Notes under the pieces: model-generated | What the model was told of the DNA's origin: nothing | Seen by the model: the letters and a program-made list of their open reading frames with translations, nothing else | Database searches by the model: none | Made by a program: the position numbers and the translations under genes | Part shown: in pieces, positions 1 through 6,790 of the stretch | Layout of the letters: each line of letters opens with the position of its first letter | Numbering within the stretch: the stretch's first letter is position 1 | From: a bacterium | Lineage (GTDB): Bacteria; Krumholzibacteriota; Krumholzibacteriia; Krumholzibacteriales; WJIX01 | DNA length: 6,842 bases | Assembly (NCBI GenBank): GCA_021160845.1 | Contig: JAGHBT010000212.1 | Span: 1-6,842, forward strand | Direction of reading: 5' to 3'

Positions 1-76
1 GAACCATGTCATCTTCAAATTCACCATTAACCAGCCGATTGGCTGGTTAATGGTGAATTTGAAGATGACATGGTTC
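1..76. repeat. Perfect 36-bp inverted repeat (fold-back) at the contig edge
   Basis: Bases 1-36 are the exact reverse complement of bases 41-76, separated by the four bases GATT. The right arm is coding: it reads in frame into mcsB and matches the family (Trp at 40-42, then a Glu/Asp-rich stretch, then the conserved start of the kinase core). The left arm carries an in-frame stop (TAA, 28-30) and does not continue the protein. A real transcription terminator would not have a 36-bp mismatch-free stem with one arm inside a conserved protein, and no T-run follows. The best explanation is a palindromic fold-back from strand-switching during amplification or from assembly at a contig end. A genuine inverted duplication cannot be excluded from sequence alone. 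Confidence 0.95.
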
Positions 77-1050
77 TTTCAACCCGCGTGAGAATGGCCC
101 GAAACCTTGACAAATGGACATTCACTCATTGGTCTAAAAAGGAAGTCTTAAAGGAATTAGGTGAAAAAATAAAGGAAGTGGTTCTTGGCACTAAACTCCT
201 TGGAGATGGATTACTTATTAACATGGATGATCTTTCAGAGATGGAACGTATGATGCTCGCTGAAAGAAGACTTATTTCACAGAAAATGGTTAGGCTTTTT
301 CAAAACAGGAGTCTCATTGTTTCCAAGGACGAAGGTCTCGGAGTGATGATCAATGAAGAAGATCATTTAAGGTTGTACGCAACAGACGCAGGGCTTTCGG
401 TGAAGAAGGTTTTTTCAAAGGTTAATTCCTTGGACGACCAGCTGGACAAGAAACTGAACTACGCCTTCTCAGAAAGGTTTGGTTATTTGACCGCGTGTCC
501 GACAAATGTTGGAACCGGACTTCGGGTTTCGACACTTGTTCATCTTCCCGGACTTGTTCTTAATAATGATATCCGTCAGGTTATCGACGGTATGAGGCAT
601 GTCAGACTCTCGGTGAGAGGGACTTATGGGGAGGGGAGTGAGGTTATAGGCAATTTTTTCCAGATATCCAACAGTATTACACTTGGCCTTTCGGAAGTTG
701 AAACGGTTGAAAATATGGAAATGCATATACGGAAGGTACTTGAGTTTGAAAAGAAGGCTCGTAATAGATTGATGAAAGAGGCACATACTTTGCTTGAAGA
801 CAAAGTGTATAGGTCTTTTGGTGTATTAAAGAATGCAAGAATAATAAACTCGAAAGAAGCAATGAAATTGATATCAGATGTTCGAATGGGTGTGGGATTA
901 AAAATTCTTTCCGATATCAAGTTGTCTAATTTGAATGAGATGTTGACCAGACTTCAGCCGATTCATTTACAGAATTTCTCCGGAAAGGCTATGACTCCTG
1001 AAGAAAGGGATATAGCCAGGGCTGATTTAATAAGGTCTGTTCTGAGTTGA
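37..1050 (+). CDS. mcsB: Protein arginine kinase McsB, 5'-truncated by the fold-back
   Basis: McsB is a phosphagen-kinase-like enzyme that transfers phosphate from ATP to arginine side chains of proteins, marking them for ClpCP degradation; it is cytoplasmic. Numbered from the ATG at 70, the protein shows the phosphate-binding arginine R6 in the STRVR stretch, NEEDH at 95-99 (E97 corresponds to catalytic E121 of Bacillus subtilis), CPTNVGTG at 143-150 (C143 corresponds to C167), YGEGSE at 186-191 (E188 corresponds to E212), and the allosteric phosphoarginine-pocket motif RDIARA at 313-318. The C-terminus ends just after this motif, as usual. The ATG at 70 aligns to an internal position (Ile24 of B. 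subtilis), and the frame upstream of it, including the Trp at 40-42, aligns without gaps, so 70 is not the true start. About 12 N-terminal residues are missing beyond the fold-back. The gene lies 5' of clpC, as in ctsR-mcsA-mcsB-clpC operons; mcsA would be expected just outside the window. The identification is firm; only the 5' end is unknown. Confidence 0.95.
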   Translation, partial: DWLVNGEFEDDMVLSTRVRMARNLDKWTFTHWSKKEVLKELGEKIKEVVLGTKLLGDGLLINMDDLSEMERMMLAERRLISQKMVRLFQNRSLIVSKDEGLGVMINEEDHLRLYATDAGLSVKKVFSKVNSLDDQLDKKLNYAFSERFGYLTACPTNVGTGLRVSTLVHLPGLVLNNDIRQVIDGMRHVRLSVRGTYGEGSEVIGNFFQISNSITLGLSEVETVENMEMHIRKVLEFEKKARNRLMKEAHTLLEDKVYRSFGVLKNARIINSKEAMKLISDVRMGVGLKILSDIKLSNLNEMLTRLQPIHLQNFSGKAMTPEERDIARADLIRSVLS

Positions 1051-1074
1051 AGTGAGAAAGAGTAAATAAAGCCG

Positions 1075-1080
1075 AAAGGA
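1075..1080 (+). promoter_or_regulatory. Shine-Dalgarno-like AAAGGA upstream of clpC
   Basis: AAAGGA directly abuts and overlaps the first possible ATG of clpC (1080), which leaves no spacer. It lies 14 bases before the in-frame ATG at 1095, which is longer than ideal but workable. This argues for translation starting at 1095 rather than 1080. Confidence 0.45.
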
Positions 1081-1094
1081 TGCAAAAACGAATT

Positions 1095-3545
1095 ATGAAT
1101 GACAAATTTACTGAAAGAGTTAGAAAGGTAATTTATCTCGCTCGTGATGAGGCAAATAGACTGCAGCACGACTATATCGGAACTGAACATATCCTTTTGG
1201 GAATAGTCAGAGAGGGAGAGGGTATCGCGGCGAGAGTTCTTAAAAAATTAGGACTTAATCTGGAGCAGATACAGAAAGCTATAGAAAACATTGTTCGTAC
1301 CACAGGCGGCACTTTGACTCTGGGAGAGATACCACTAACTCCAAGGGCAAAGAGGATTCTTGAATTGTCGGTGGAGGAAGCAAGGTTGCTGGGTCATAAT
1401 TATGTTGGTACTGAACATCTTCTTCTTGGTTTAATAAGGGAAGGCGAGGGTGTGGCGGCGAGAGTTTTGCTGGAATTGGGTGTGGACAGGAAGAAGGTTC
1501 GCAACGAAATAATGAAGCTGCTTCAGAGTACCGGAGGCGTTAGAGCCCACAAGGAATTGAGTGGCAAGAGTGAAACTCCCAACCTGAATCAGTTCGGGAG
1601 GGATATTACAGAACTTGCCAGGGAAAACAAGCTTGATCCGATTATTGGCAGGGAAAATGAGATGAACAGAGTTATTCAAATATTATGCCGGCGTAAGAAG
1701 AACAATCCGGTTCTGATCGGCGAACCGGGCGTGGGTAAGACTGCTATTCTTGAGGGGTTGGCACAGCGAATAGTAAGTAATGAAATCCCAGGTCTGCTCA
1801 GAAACAAAAGGATTGTCAACCTTGATTTGTCTAGTGTTGTCGCCGGGACAAAGTACAGGGGGCAATTCGAAGAACGGTTAAAAACGATAATTAACGAAAT
1901 CAGCAACAATGACCAAATAATTATTTTTATAGATGAGATTCACACCATTGTTGGAGCTGGTGGGGCGGAGGGAGCGATTGATGCTTCCAATATGCTTAAA
2001 CCGGCACTTGCCAGAGGAGAAATTCAGTGTATTGGTGCTACAACCCTTGATGAATACAGAAAACATATTGAAAAAGACGGAGCTCTTGAAAGAAGATTTC
2101 AGCCGATCGTTATTAATCCGCCCACAGAGGAAGAAACAATAAATATAATTATGGGACTTCGTGATAAGTATGAAGTTTATCACAGGACAAAATTCACAAA
2201 GGAAGCTATAGAACAGGCTGTATACTTGTCCCAAAGGTATATACAGGGACGTTTCTTACCCGATAAAGCGATAGATATTATTGATGAAGCCGGTGCCAGG
2301 GCACGGCTTTCCGTTTCGACAATGCCTGAAGAGCAAAGCGATATTTTGGAAAAAATTGAAAATATTACAAAAGAAAAAGAGTCTGCTATTCAAGCTCAGG
2401 AATTTGAAAAAGCCGCTTCATTCAGGGATACGGAAAAGGAAATGAAAAGAGAATTAGAAGAAATGCAGCGTAAATGGCGAGAATCGAGAAGAGAAAGTAA
2501 TTCGGTGGTTAGTGAGAAGGATATTGCTTTCGTAATTGCTGAAATAACGGGGATACCAGTTTCTGATGTTGAGGAAGAAGAAACAATAAAACTCCTTAAC
2601 CTTGAAAGTGAGCTTAGAAAAAGAGTTGTAGGACAGGAGGAAGCGCTGGAATCCATTGCAAAAGCAGTCAGAAGAAACAGAGCGGGGCTTCGTGATCCTA
2701 AACGGCCGATTGGTTCCTTTGTCTTTCTTGGCCCTACCGGAGTAGGAAAAACCGAGCTTGCCAGAACTCTTTCAGCAACCCTGTTTGAGAATAAGGATGC
2801 TCTTATTCAGATTGATATGTCAGAGTATATGGAAAAGTTTTCAGTTTCTCGTCTTTTGGGAGCTCCTCCCGGCTATGTCGGCTATGAGGAGGGAGGGCAG
2901 TTAACTGAAAAGGTTCGTAGAAGGCCTTATTCTGTTGTTCTTCTGGACGAAATTGAAAAGGCTCATCCGGATATTTTTAACATACTTTTGCAAATACTTG
3001 AAGAGGGCAGTATTACCGATTCATTCGGCAGGAGAATTGATTTTAAGAACACGGTACTTATTATGACTTCAAATGCCGGGGTGAAGGATATTAAAGGAAA
3101 GAAGGGTATGGGATTTATACAAGCGGAGAATGAAGAAAAATCCGGTTACGAGCATATGAAGAAACAAATTATAGAAGCTACAAAACAGATTTTTAATCCT
3201 GAGTTTATCAACAGGCTTGATGAATTGATAGTCTTCCGTCAGTTGAACAAGAATGATTTGATGAAAATTATTGATATCCTTCTCAAGGATCTCTATTCCA
3301 GACTTAAGGCCCGGGAGTTCGAATTTGAAATAACCACTGAAGCCAAAGAAGTATTACTGGATAATGGGTATAACCCAACCCTTGGAGCAAGGCCTTTAAA
3401 GCGCGCGATACAGAGGCTTTTGGAGAATCCACTAAGCGAAAAATTGTTAAGCGGCGAGATCAAAAAAAACGAAAAGCTTGTAGTATCAGCTGACTCAGAT
3501 AAAAAACACCTTGTCTTTATGAGTGGCAAAAAGGTGTTATCCTAG
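1095..3545 (+). CDS. clpC: ATP-dependent Clp protease ATP-binding subunit ClpC
   Basis: ClpC is a hexameric AAA+ unfoldase that threads proteins into ClpP and, with McsB, degrades arginine-phosphorylated clients. Numbering is from the ATG at 1095 (816 aa, typical length). Two Clp_N repeats (about 5-65 and 80-145) each carry a GTEH motif; E31 and E107 match the two phosphoarginine-docking glutamates of B. subtilis ClpC (E32, E106). The D1 ATPase has Walker A GEPGVGKT at 209-216 and Walker B FIDE at 278-281. The coiled-coil M domain with a UVR-like motif spans about 417-465 and keeps the Phe (F437) equivalent to F436, which holds the resting state. The D2 ATPase has Walker A GPTGVGKT at 546-553, Walker B LLDE at 616-619 and a sensor-2 GAR at 764-766. 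The ClpP-contact loop reads MGF (672-674) rather than VGF. A start at 1080 would add five residues; 1095 is preferred because family members begin with Met two residues before the Lys-Phe of the first repeat, and because of the Shine-Dalgarno spacing. The gene lies 44 bases after mcsB and is very likely in the same transcript. Confidence 0.97.
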   Translation: MNDKFTERVRKVIYLARDEANRLQHDYIGTEHILLGIVREGEGIAARVLKKLGLNLEQIQKAIENIVRTTGGTLTLGEIPLTPRAKRILELSVEEARLLGHNYVGTEHLLLGLIREGEGVAARVLLELGVDRKKVRNEIMKLLQSTGGVRAHKELSGKSETPNLNQFGRDITELARENKLDPIIGRENEMNRVIQILCRRKKNNPVLIGEPGVGKTAILEGLAQRIVSNEIPGLLRNKRIVNLDLSSVVAGTKYRGQFEERLKTIINEISNNDQIIIFIDEIHTIVGAGGAEGAIDASNMLKPALARGEIQCIGATTLDEYRKHIEKDGALERRFQPIVINPPTEEETINIIMGLRDKYEVYHRTKFTKEAIEQAVYLSQRYIQGRFLPDKAIDIIDEAGARARLSVSTMPEEQSDILEKIENITKEKESAIQAQEFEKAASFRDTEKEMKRELEEMQRKWRESRRESNSVVSEKDIAFVIAEITGIPVSDVEEEETIKLLNLESELRKRVVGQEEALESIAKAVRRNRAGLRDPKRPIGSFVFLGPTGVGKTELARTLSATLFENKDALIQIDMSEYMEKFSVSRLLGAPPGYVGYEEGGQLTEKVRRRPYSVVLLDEIEKAHPDIFNILLQILEEGSITDSFGRRIDFKNTVLIMTSNAGVKDIKGKKGMGFIQAENEEKSGYEHMKKQIIEATKQIFNPEFINRLDELIVFRQLNKNDLMKIIDILLKDLYSRLKAREFEFEITTEAKEVLLDNGYNPTLGARPLKRAIQRLLENPLSEKLLSGEIKKNEKLVVSADSDKKHLVFMSGKKVLS

Positions 3546-3558
3546 GTAGTTTAAAAGA

Positions 3559-3588
3559 GGAATACCTTTCCTCGGGTGTTCCGATTTT
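3559..3588 (+). terminator. Weak rho-independent terminator after clpC
   Basis: GGAATACC (3559-3566) pairs with GGTGTTCC (3575-3582) over eight bases with one T-G wobble and an 8-base loop. It is followed by GATTTT, which gives only a four-T run. It starts 14 bases after the clpC stop codon, where a terminator is expected. A competing smaller stem, GAGGAA (3557-3562) with TTCCTC (3568-3573), overlaps it. The short T-run makes efficiency doubtful. Confidence 0.45.
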
Positions 3589-3773
3589 GCAGGCAAATTT
3601 ATTTTGTTCTGGGAATAAGTAAATGTCCTTCTTTTAACTCAGTAAAGCCTCTTCCTTTTTCACCCAAGTTGGAACAATAGATTGCTATGTTCGTATAAAA
3701 TTATTAAGCTTACCCTGTATGACGAACGCTGTTTATGGTAGCAGGCCGTGATCCAGAAACTTATAATGGATTT

Positions 3774-3826
3774 AGTGTAATAGGCGCCAATATCGACGTG
3801 CATTCTTAATTCGATAGTATTACATT
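3774..3826. repeat. Nested inverted repeat upstream of bamA
   Basis: AGTGTAATA (3774-3782) pairs with TATTACATT (3818-3826) with one G-T wobble. Inside it TATCGA (3791-3796) pairs with TCGATA (3811-3816) around a 14-base loop. An asymmetric internal loop (eight bases, 3783-3790, including the palindrome GGCGCC, against one base, 3817) separates the two stems. It could be an RNA element, an operator or chance in AT-rich DNA; no known family was recognised. Confidence 0.35.
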
Positions 3827-3850
3827 GTAGTTTGTTGGAAGTGTAATCAT

Positions 3851-3878
3851 TTGGTTGTATGTATAGAACTTCTATGAT
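3851..3878 (+). promoter_or_regulatory. Candidate promoter for bamA-ompH
   Basis: A good -10 hexamer TATGAT (3873-3878, five of six matches to the sigma-70-type consensus) lies 16 bases after TTGGTT (3851-3856), a weak -35 with three matches. Transcription would begin near 3885 and leave a leader of roughly 33 bases before the bamA start. TTGGAA at 3835-3840 is an alternative -35 but has no good -10 at the right distance. The call rests only on consensus matching. Confidence 0.35.
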
Positions 3879-3917
3879 AGAGTTTATCAGATTATTGTAA
3901 ACGTAGAAGGATGAAGA

Positions 3918-6173
3918 ATGAAAAAGACAATTCTGATATTGACCGCGACATTGGTCCTGGTTTCCTTTCTGTTTTCAACTTCCAAAGCGATTGTGATAGG
4001 AAGGGTGGAAGTTGAAGGCAATGTCTATGTATCTACGAAGGAGATACTCTTGATAAGCGCTCTTAAGATTGGAGAAGATTATGAAACACCAAAGGTATCT
4101 CAGGGTATAAAGCGTCTTGTAAAAACAAAAAATTTCTCCGATGTTATAGCGCTTTACAGTGAAGAAAAAGGTAAGGCGATAATAACACTGCGGGTTGAAG
4201 AATATCCCCGTATCAGAAGAATCAGTATTCTTGGAAACGATAAAATAGATACGAGTGATATAAGAGATAAATTAAGGTTGAAGGAAGGACTTTTTTCAAG
4301 GCCGGAGGCTATTTCACGTGATATTGTATCGATAAAAGAAATGTACGGGGAGAAAGGTTATAATAACGCGCAGGTAAAAGTAGAAAAGGTCCTTCTGAAA
4401 GAACATAAAGTAGAGTTGGAATATAGAATTCTTGAGGGTGAAAAGGTTAGAATCTCACATATAGATTTTATTGGAAATGGAGCATTGGAATCAGATGAGC
4501 TGCGGGATATTATGGAAACAAGCGAAAAGGGGTGGGTAAGCGGCGGAGAGTTCAAGCCTAATGTTTTTGAAGAAGATCTGGAAAAAATCAAGAGAAAATA
4601 CGCGGAGATCGGCTATATCGAAGCGAATGTTAGGCTCTTTAAAAGAGTCGAGGTGGATGACGGAAAACACATAGATCTTTTTATTAAAATTAATGAGGGA
4701 AAAAGGTTTTATGTAGGAGATATAACTTGGTCCGGTAATGATATGATTCCTGATTCGGAAATTCAAAGGTGTATTCTGTTAAAATACGGGGAACCTTTCT
4801 CGATTGGGAAGGTAGAAGAAACGCAGTTTATGATTAACAGTCTCTACTGGGAGAGAGGATATATATGGAGCCGTATCATTCCTTCCCAAAGTCTTGATGG
4901 GCGCAATATAAATCTTGAGCTGCATATAGAGAAGAATGAGCAGGGCAGAATAAATGAAATTAAGATAAGTGGTAACACGAAGACATTTGAGAATGTTATA
5001 CGCAGGGAACTTGATATCTATCCCGGAGATATGTTTGTTTTAAAAGATGTTCGAAGAAGCGTGAGAGAGATATTTCAATCCGGATTTTTCAAAGAACCTC
5101 CAGGGCTTGAACCGAAGAAGATCAATGACAAAGGGGATATTAATCTTCTTCTGAGTGTTGAGGAGAAACAAACTGGCAACTTTAAGCTTGGATTTGGATT
5201 TTCGCAACTTAACAAACTTAGCGGATTTATAGGGCTTTCTGAAAACAATATCTTTGGTAGAGGGAAAAATGTGAGTGTTGACTGGGAATTTGGCAGATAC
5301 AGGAAAAATATGAATATTCAATATTCTGAGCCGCATCTGTTTAATAGTGAAACAGTGTTTTCTATATCTGTTTTTAATTGGGTGCAGGATCGAATTAATC
5401 AACAATACTACACCGACAGGCGTAAGGGGTTCTCGTTTCAATTTGGCCATCCTATGCCCGTTCTGGATTATACAAGAATATTTCTCGGTTACAGGTTTGA
5501 GATGGTTGAATTAAGTAATTTCGATACTTCATATCCGGTTTACGGTACTCTTAGGAATATTGAATGGCCCATGAACAAGAGTACGGCTACCCTGAGCTTT
5601 GTCAGAAATTCTACGGATAGCCCTTTTCACCCAACTATTGGCTCCATTTCAAAACTAAGTACCGAACTTGCCGGGGGTCCCCTGCAGGGGAATGTGAAAT
5701 TTGTTCGTTATACGGCGGGAATGTCATGGTTTAGGACTCTCTTTTGGAAGTTTACATTCCATCTTGATTTTGATGCGGGATTGATTGACAGTTATGGCGG
5801 ATCCGAGGTTGAAGATTTTGAGAAATTCAGGCTGGGAGGGAACAGAACTTACGCTTTAAGGGGTTATGACTACTACCGGGTAGTGCCCGAGGGGAATGAT
5901 CCTTATGTTGGTGGAAGATTTATGTTGAAATATACCCAGGAGATAGTATTTCCTTTTTCCAGACAAATTTATGGTCTTGTATTTTTTGATTCCGGGAATA
6001 CATGGAATTCTTTTATGGAAGCTAATCCGTTTAAATTAAGGAGAGGGCTTGGAGTTGGTGTAAGGGTTGAAATACCAGGTATGGGAAATCTTGGATTGGA
6101 TTATGGTTATGGATTTGATAAAGAGGGTGGAGGAGGTTGGGAACCCCATTTTAATTTTGGTACATTCTTTTAA
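3918..6173 (+). CDS. bamA: Outer membrane protein assembly factor BamA (Omp85 family)
   Basis: BamA is the core of the BAM complex and folds and inserts beta-barrel proteins into the outer membrane. The 751-aa protein starts with a Sec signal peptide (Lys-Lys then a hydrophobic core, likely cleaved after A24). Five POTRA repeats follow, at about 25-95, 96-174, 177-262, 264-339 and 343-417, seen as recurring GN motifs (ILGN, FIGN, WSGN, ISGN) that open each repeat and YxExGY-like helix ends. The fifth carries the typical SGNTKT...VIRREL signature. The C-terminal barrel (about 421-751) contains the DSPFHPTIGS stretch (567-576), an LRGY form of the conserved (V/L)RG(F/Y) loop-6 motif at 647-650, and ends in an aromatic strand finishing with Phe, as expected of a barrel insertion signal. 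GAAGGA at 3906-3911 sits six bases before the ATG, supporting this start. Barrel and POTRA number separate it from TamA and two-partner-secretion TpsB proteins. Gene order with ompH supports the assignment. Confidence 0.96.
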   Translation: MKKTILILTATLVLVSFLFSTSKAIVIGRVEVEGNVYVSTKEILLISALKIGEDYETPKVSQGIKRLVKTKNFSDVIALYSEEKGKAIITLRVEEYPRIRRISILGNDKIDTSDIRDKLRLKEGLFSRPEAISRDIVSIKEMYGEKGYNNAQVKVEKVLLKEHKVELEYRILEGEKVRISHIDFIGNGALESDELRDIMETSEKGWVSGGEFKPNVFEEDLEKIKRKYAEIGYIEANVRLFKRVEVDDGKHIDLFIKINEGKRFYVGDITWSGNDMIPDSEIQRCILLKYGEPFSIGKVEETQFMINSLYWERGYIWSRIIPSQSLDGRNINLELHIEKNEQGRINEIKISGNTKTFENVIRRELDIYPGDMFVLKDVRRSVREIFQSGFFKEPPGLEPKKINDKGDINLLLSVEEKQTGNFKLGFGFSQLNKLSGFIGLSENNIFGRGKNVSVDWEFGRYRKNMNIQYSEPHLFNSETVFSISVFNWVQDRINQQYYTDRRKGFSFQFGHPMPVLDYTRIFLGYRFEMVELSNFDTSYPVYGTLRNIEWPMNKSTATLSFVRNSTDSPFHPTIGSISKLSTELAGGPLQGNVKFVRYTAGMSWFRTLFWKFTFHLDFDAGLIDSYGGSEVEDFEKFRLGGNRTYALRGYDYYRVVPEGNDPYVGGRFMLKYTQEIVFPFSRQIYGLVFFDSGNTWNSFMEANPFKLRRGLGVGVRVEIPGMGNLGLDYGYGFDKEGGGGWEPHFNFGTFF

Positions 6174-6227
6174 AAAGCTGTTTTGTAATTAGGCAAAATT
6201 GATATATTGTACTAAGGTTACTTAGAG

Positions 6228-6234
6228 AAAGGAG
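6228..6234 (+). promoter_or_regulatory. Strong Shine-Dalgarno fixing a TTG start for ompH
   Basis: AAAGGAG lies seven bases before TTG (6242-6244). This TTG is followed directly by the Lys-Arg and hydrophobic core of a signal peptide. The next in-frame Met codons (6275, 6308) would cut into or remove that signal, so the TTG is the likely start. Confidence 0.8.
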
Positions 6235-6241
6235 AACTGTT

Positions 6242-6790
6242 TTGAAGAGAATATCATTTGTACTAATCCTTGCATGTATGCTTACAGCAATACCTGCCAG
6301 TTTGCTTATGTCTGAGGAAGTCAAGATTGGGTATATAGACACTGCAAAGATATTTGCTAATTTCAGCGAAACTATCGAAGCCGAAGAAACTTATAAAAAG
6401 GAAGTAACAAACTGGAAGAAAAAAGCTGAAGAGATGGAGGCTGCAATAACGCAGACGAGAGAGCAGCTTCAATCTCAAAGTTTGATGTTGAGTGAGGAAA
6501 AAATTACGGAGAAGAAACTTGCTTTGGATCAAAGTGTCAAGGAATACCGTGAATATATGCAGGAAATATTTGGAGAAGAGGGTAAAGCGGCAAAAAGAAA
6601 CAAAGAATTAACAGATCCGATTGTAAAAAAAATCAACGAGGTTATAGCAAAGATCGCTGAAGAAGAGGGATACACCATTATTCTTGACGCAGCGCAGGGA
6701 ACTGTCTTATATGGGAAAGACTCAATTGATCTAACTGATAAAACCATTGAAAGACTCAAAAAAGAGTATGACGCTGTGCAGCAACCATGA
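6242..6790 (+). CDS. ompH: Periplasmic chaperone OmpH/Skp
   Basis: OmpH/Skp proteins are trimeric periplasmic holdases that keep unfolded outer-membrane proteins soluble and pass them to BamA. The 182-aa product has a TTG start, an N-terminal signal peptide (Lys-Arg, hydrophobic to about residue 22, cleavage probably between 19 and 24), and a mature N-terminus with the family's IGYIDTAKIF strand (29-38). A long charged coiled-coil arm spans about 45-125, and the conserved C-terminal part has GYTIILDA (143-150), a VLYG turn and an IDLTDKTIERL helix (162-172). The length is slightly above Escherichia coli Skp (161 aa). An LAC at 10-12 resembles a lipobox, but the hydrophobic stretch before it is very short and continues after it, so a lipoprotein is less likely. 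It lies 68 bases after bamA with no clear terminator between, so co-transcription is expected, matching the common bamA-skp order. Confidence 0.93.
   Translation: MKRISFVLILACMLTAIPASLLMSEEVKIGYIDTAKIFANFSETIEAEETYKKEVTNWKKKAEEMEAAITQTREQLQSQSLMLSEEKITEKKLALDQSVKEYREYMQEIFGEEGKAAKRNKELTDPIVKKINEVIAKIAEEEGYTIILDAAQGTVLYGKDSIDLTDKTIERLKKEYDAVQQP

Larger units (their letters stand above)
3546..3917. other. 372-bp non-coding region between clpC and bamA
   Basis: No reading frame of useful length is present on the plus strand; the ATGs seen (for example near 3622, 3688 and 3719) reach stops within about ten codons. No tRNA-like cloverleaf or other known RNA family was recognised. The region holds a terminator-like hairpin at the clpC end, inverted repeats at 3672-3692 and 3774-3826, two GTTGGAA copies (3668-3674 and 3834-3840), two GTGTAAT copies (3775-3781 and 3841-3847), and candidate -10 boxes (TATAAA 3694-3699, TATAAT 3762-3767, TATGAT 3873-3878). 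It therefore looks like the boundary between two transcription units and the control region for bamA. Confidence 0.7.

Noticed and set aside
1..76. Intrinsic terminator of an upstream gene
   Set aside because: The stem is far too long and perfect, one arm encodes conserved McsB residues, and no T-run follows.
469..920. Minus-strand reading frames within mcsB (61-105 codons)
   Set aside because: They lie opposite a strongly conserved gene, resemble no family and have no ribosome binding sites; they are by-products of the coding strand.
1933..2142. Plus-strand 69-codon frame inside clpC
   Set aside because: It overlaps the D1 ATPase of clpC in another frame and has no recognisable domain.
3505..3538. 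AACACCTT / AAGGTGTT inverted repeat at the 3' end of clpC as a terminator
   Set aside because: The loop is 18 bases, the stem lies inside the coding sequence and no T-run follows; the hairpin at 3559-3582 is a better candidate.
3739..3767. Promoter built on the perfect TATAAT at 3762-3767
   Set aside because: No -35-like hexamer is found 16-18 bases upstream, and the start would lie about 145 bases before bamA; it is kept only as a mention in the intergenic entry.
5040..5450. Minus-strand 136-codon frame inside bamA
   Set aside because: It is antisense to the POTRA5 and first barrel strands, its translation shows no family features, and the plus-strand BamA match is unambiguous.
6253..6277. 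OmpH as a lipoprotein via the LAC at residues 10-12
   Set aside because: The hydrophobic stretch before the Cys is too short and continues past it; a Sec/SPase I signal fits the family better.
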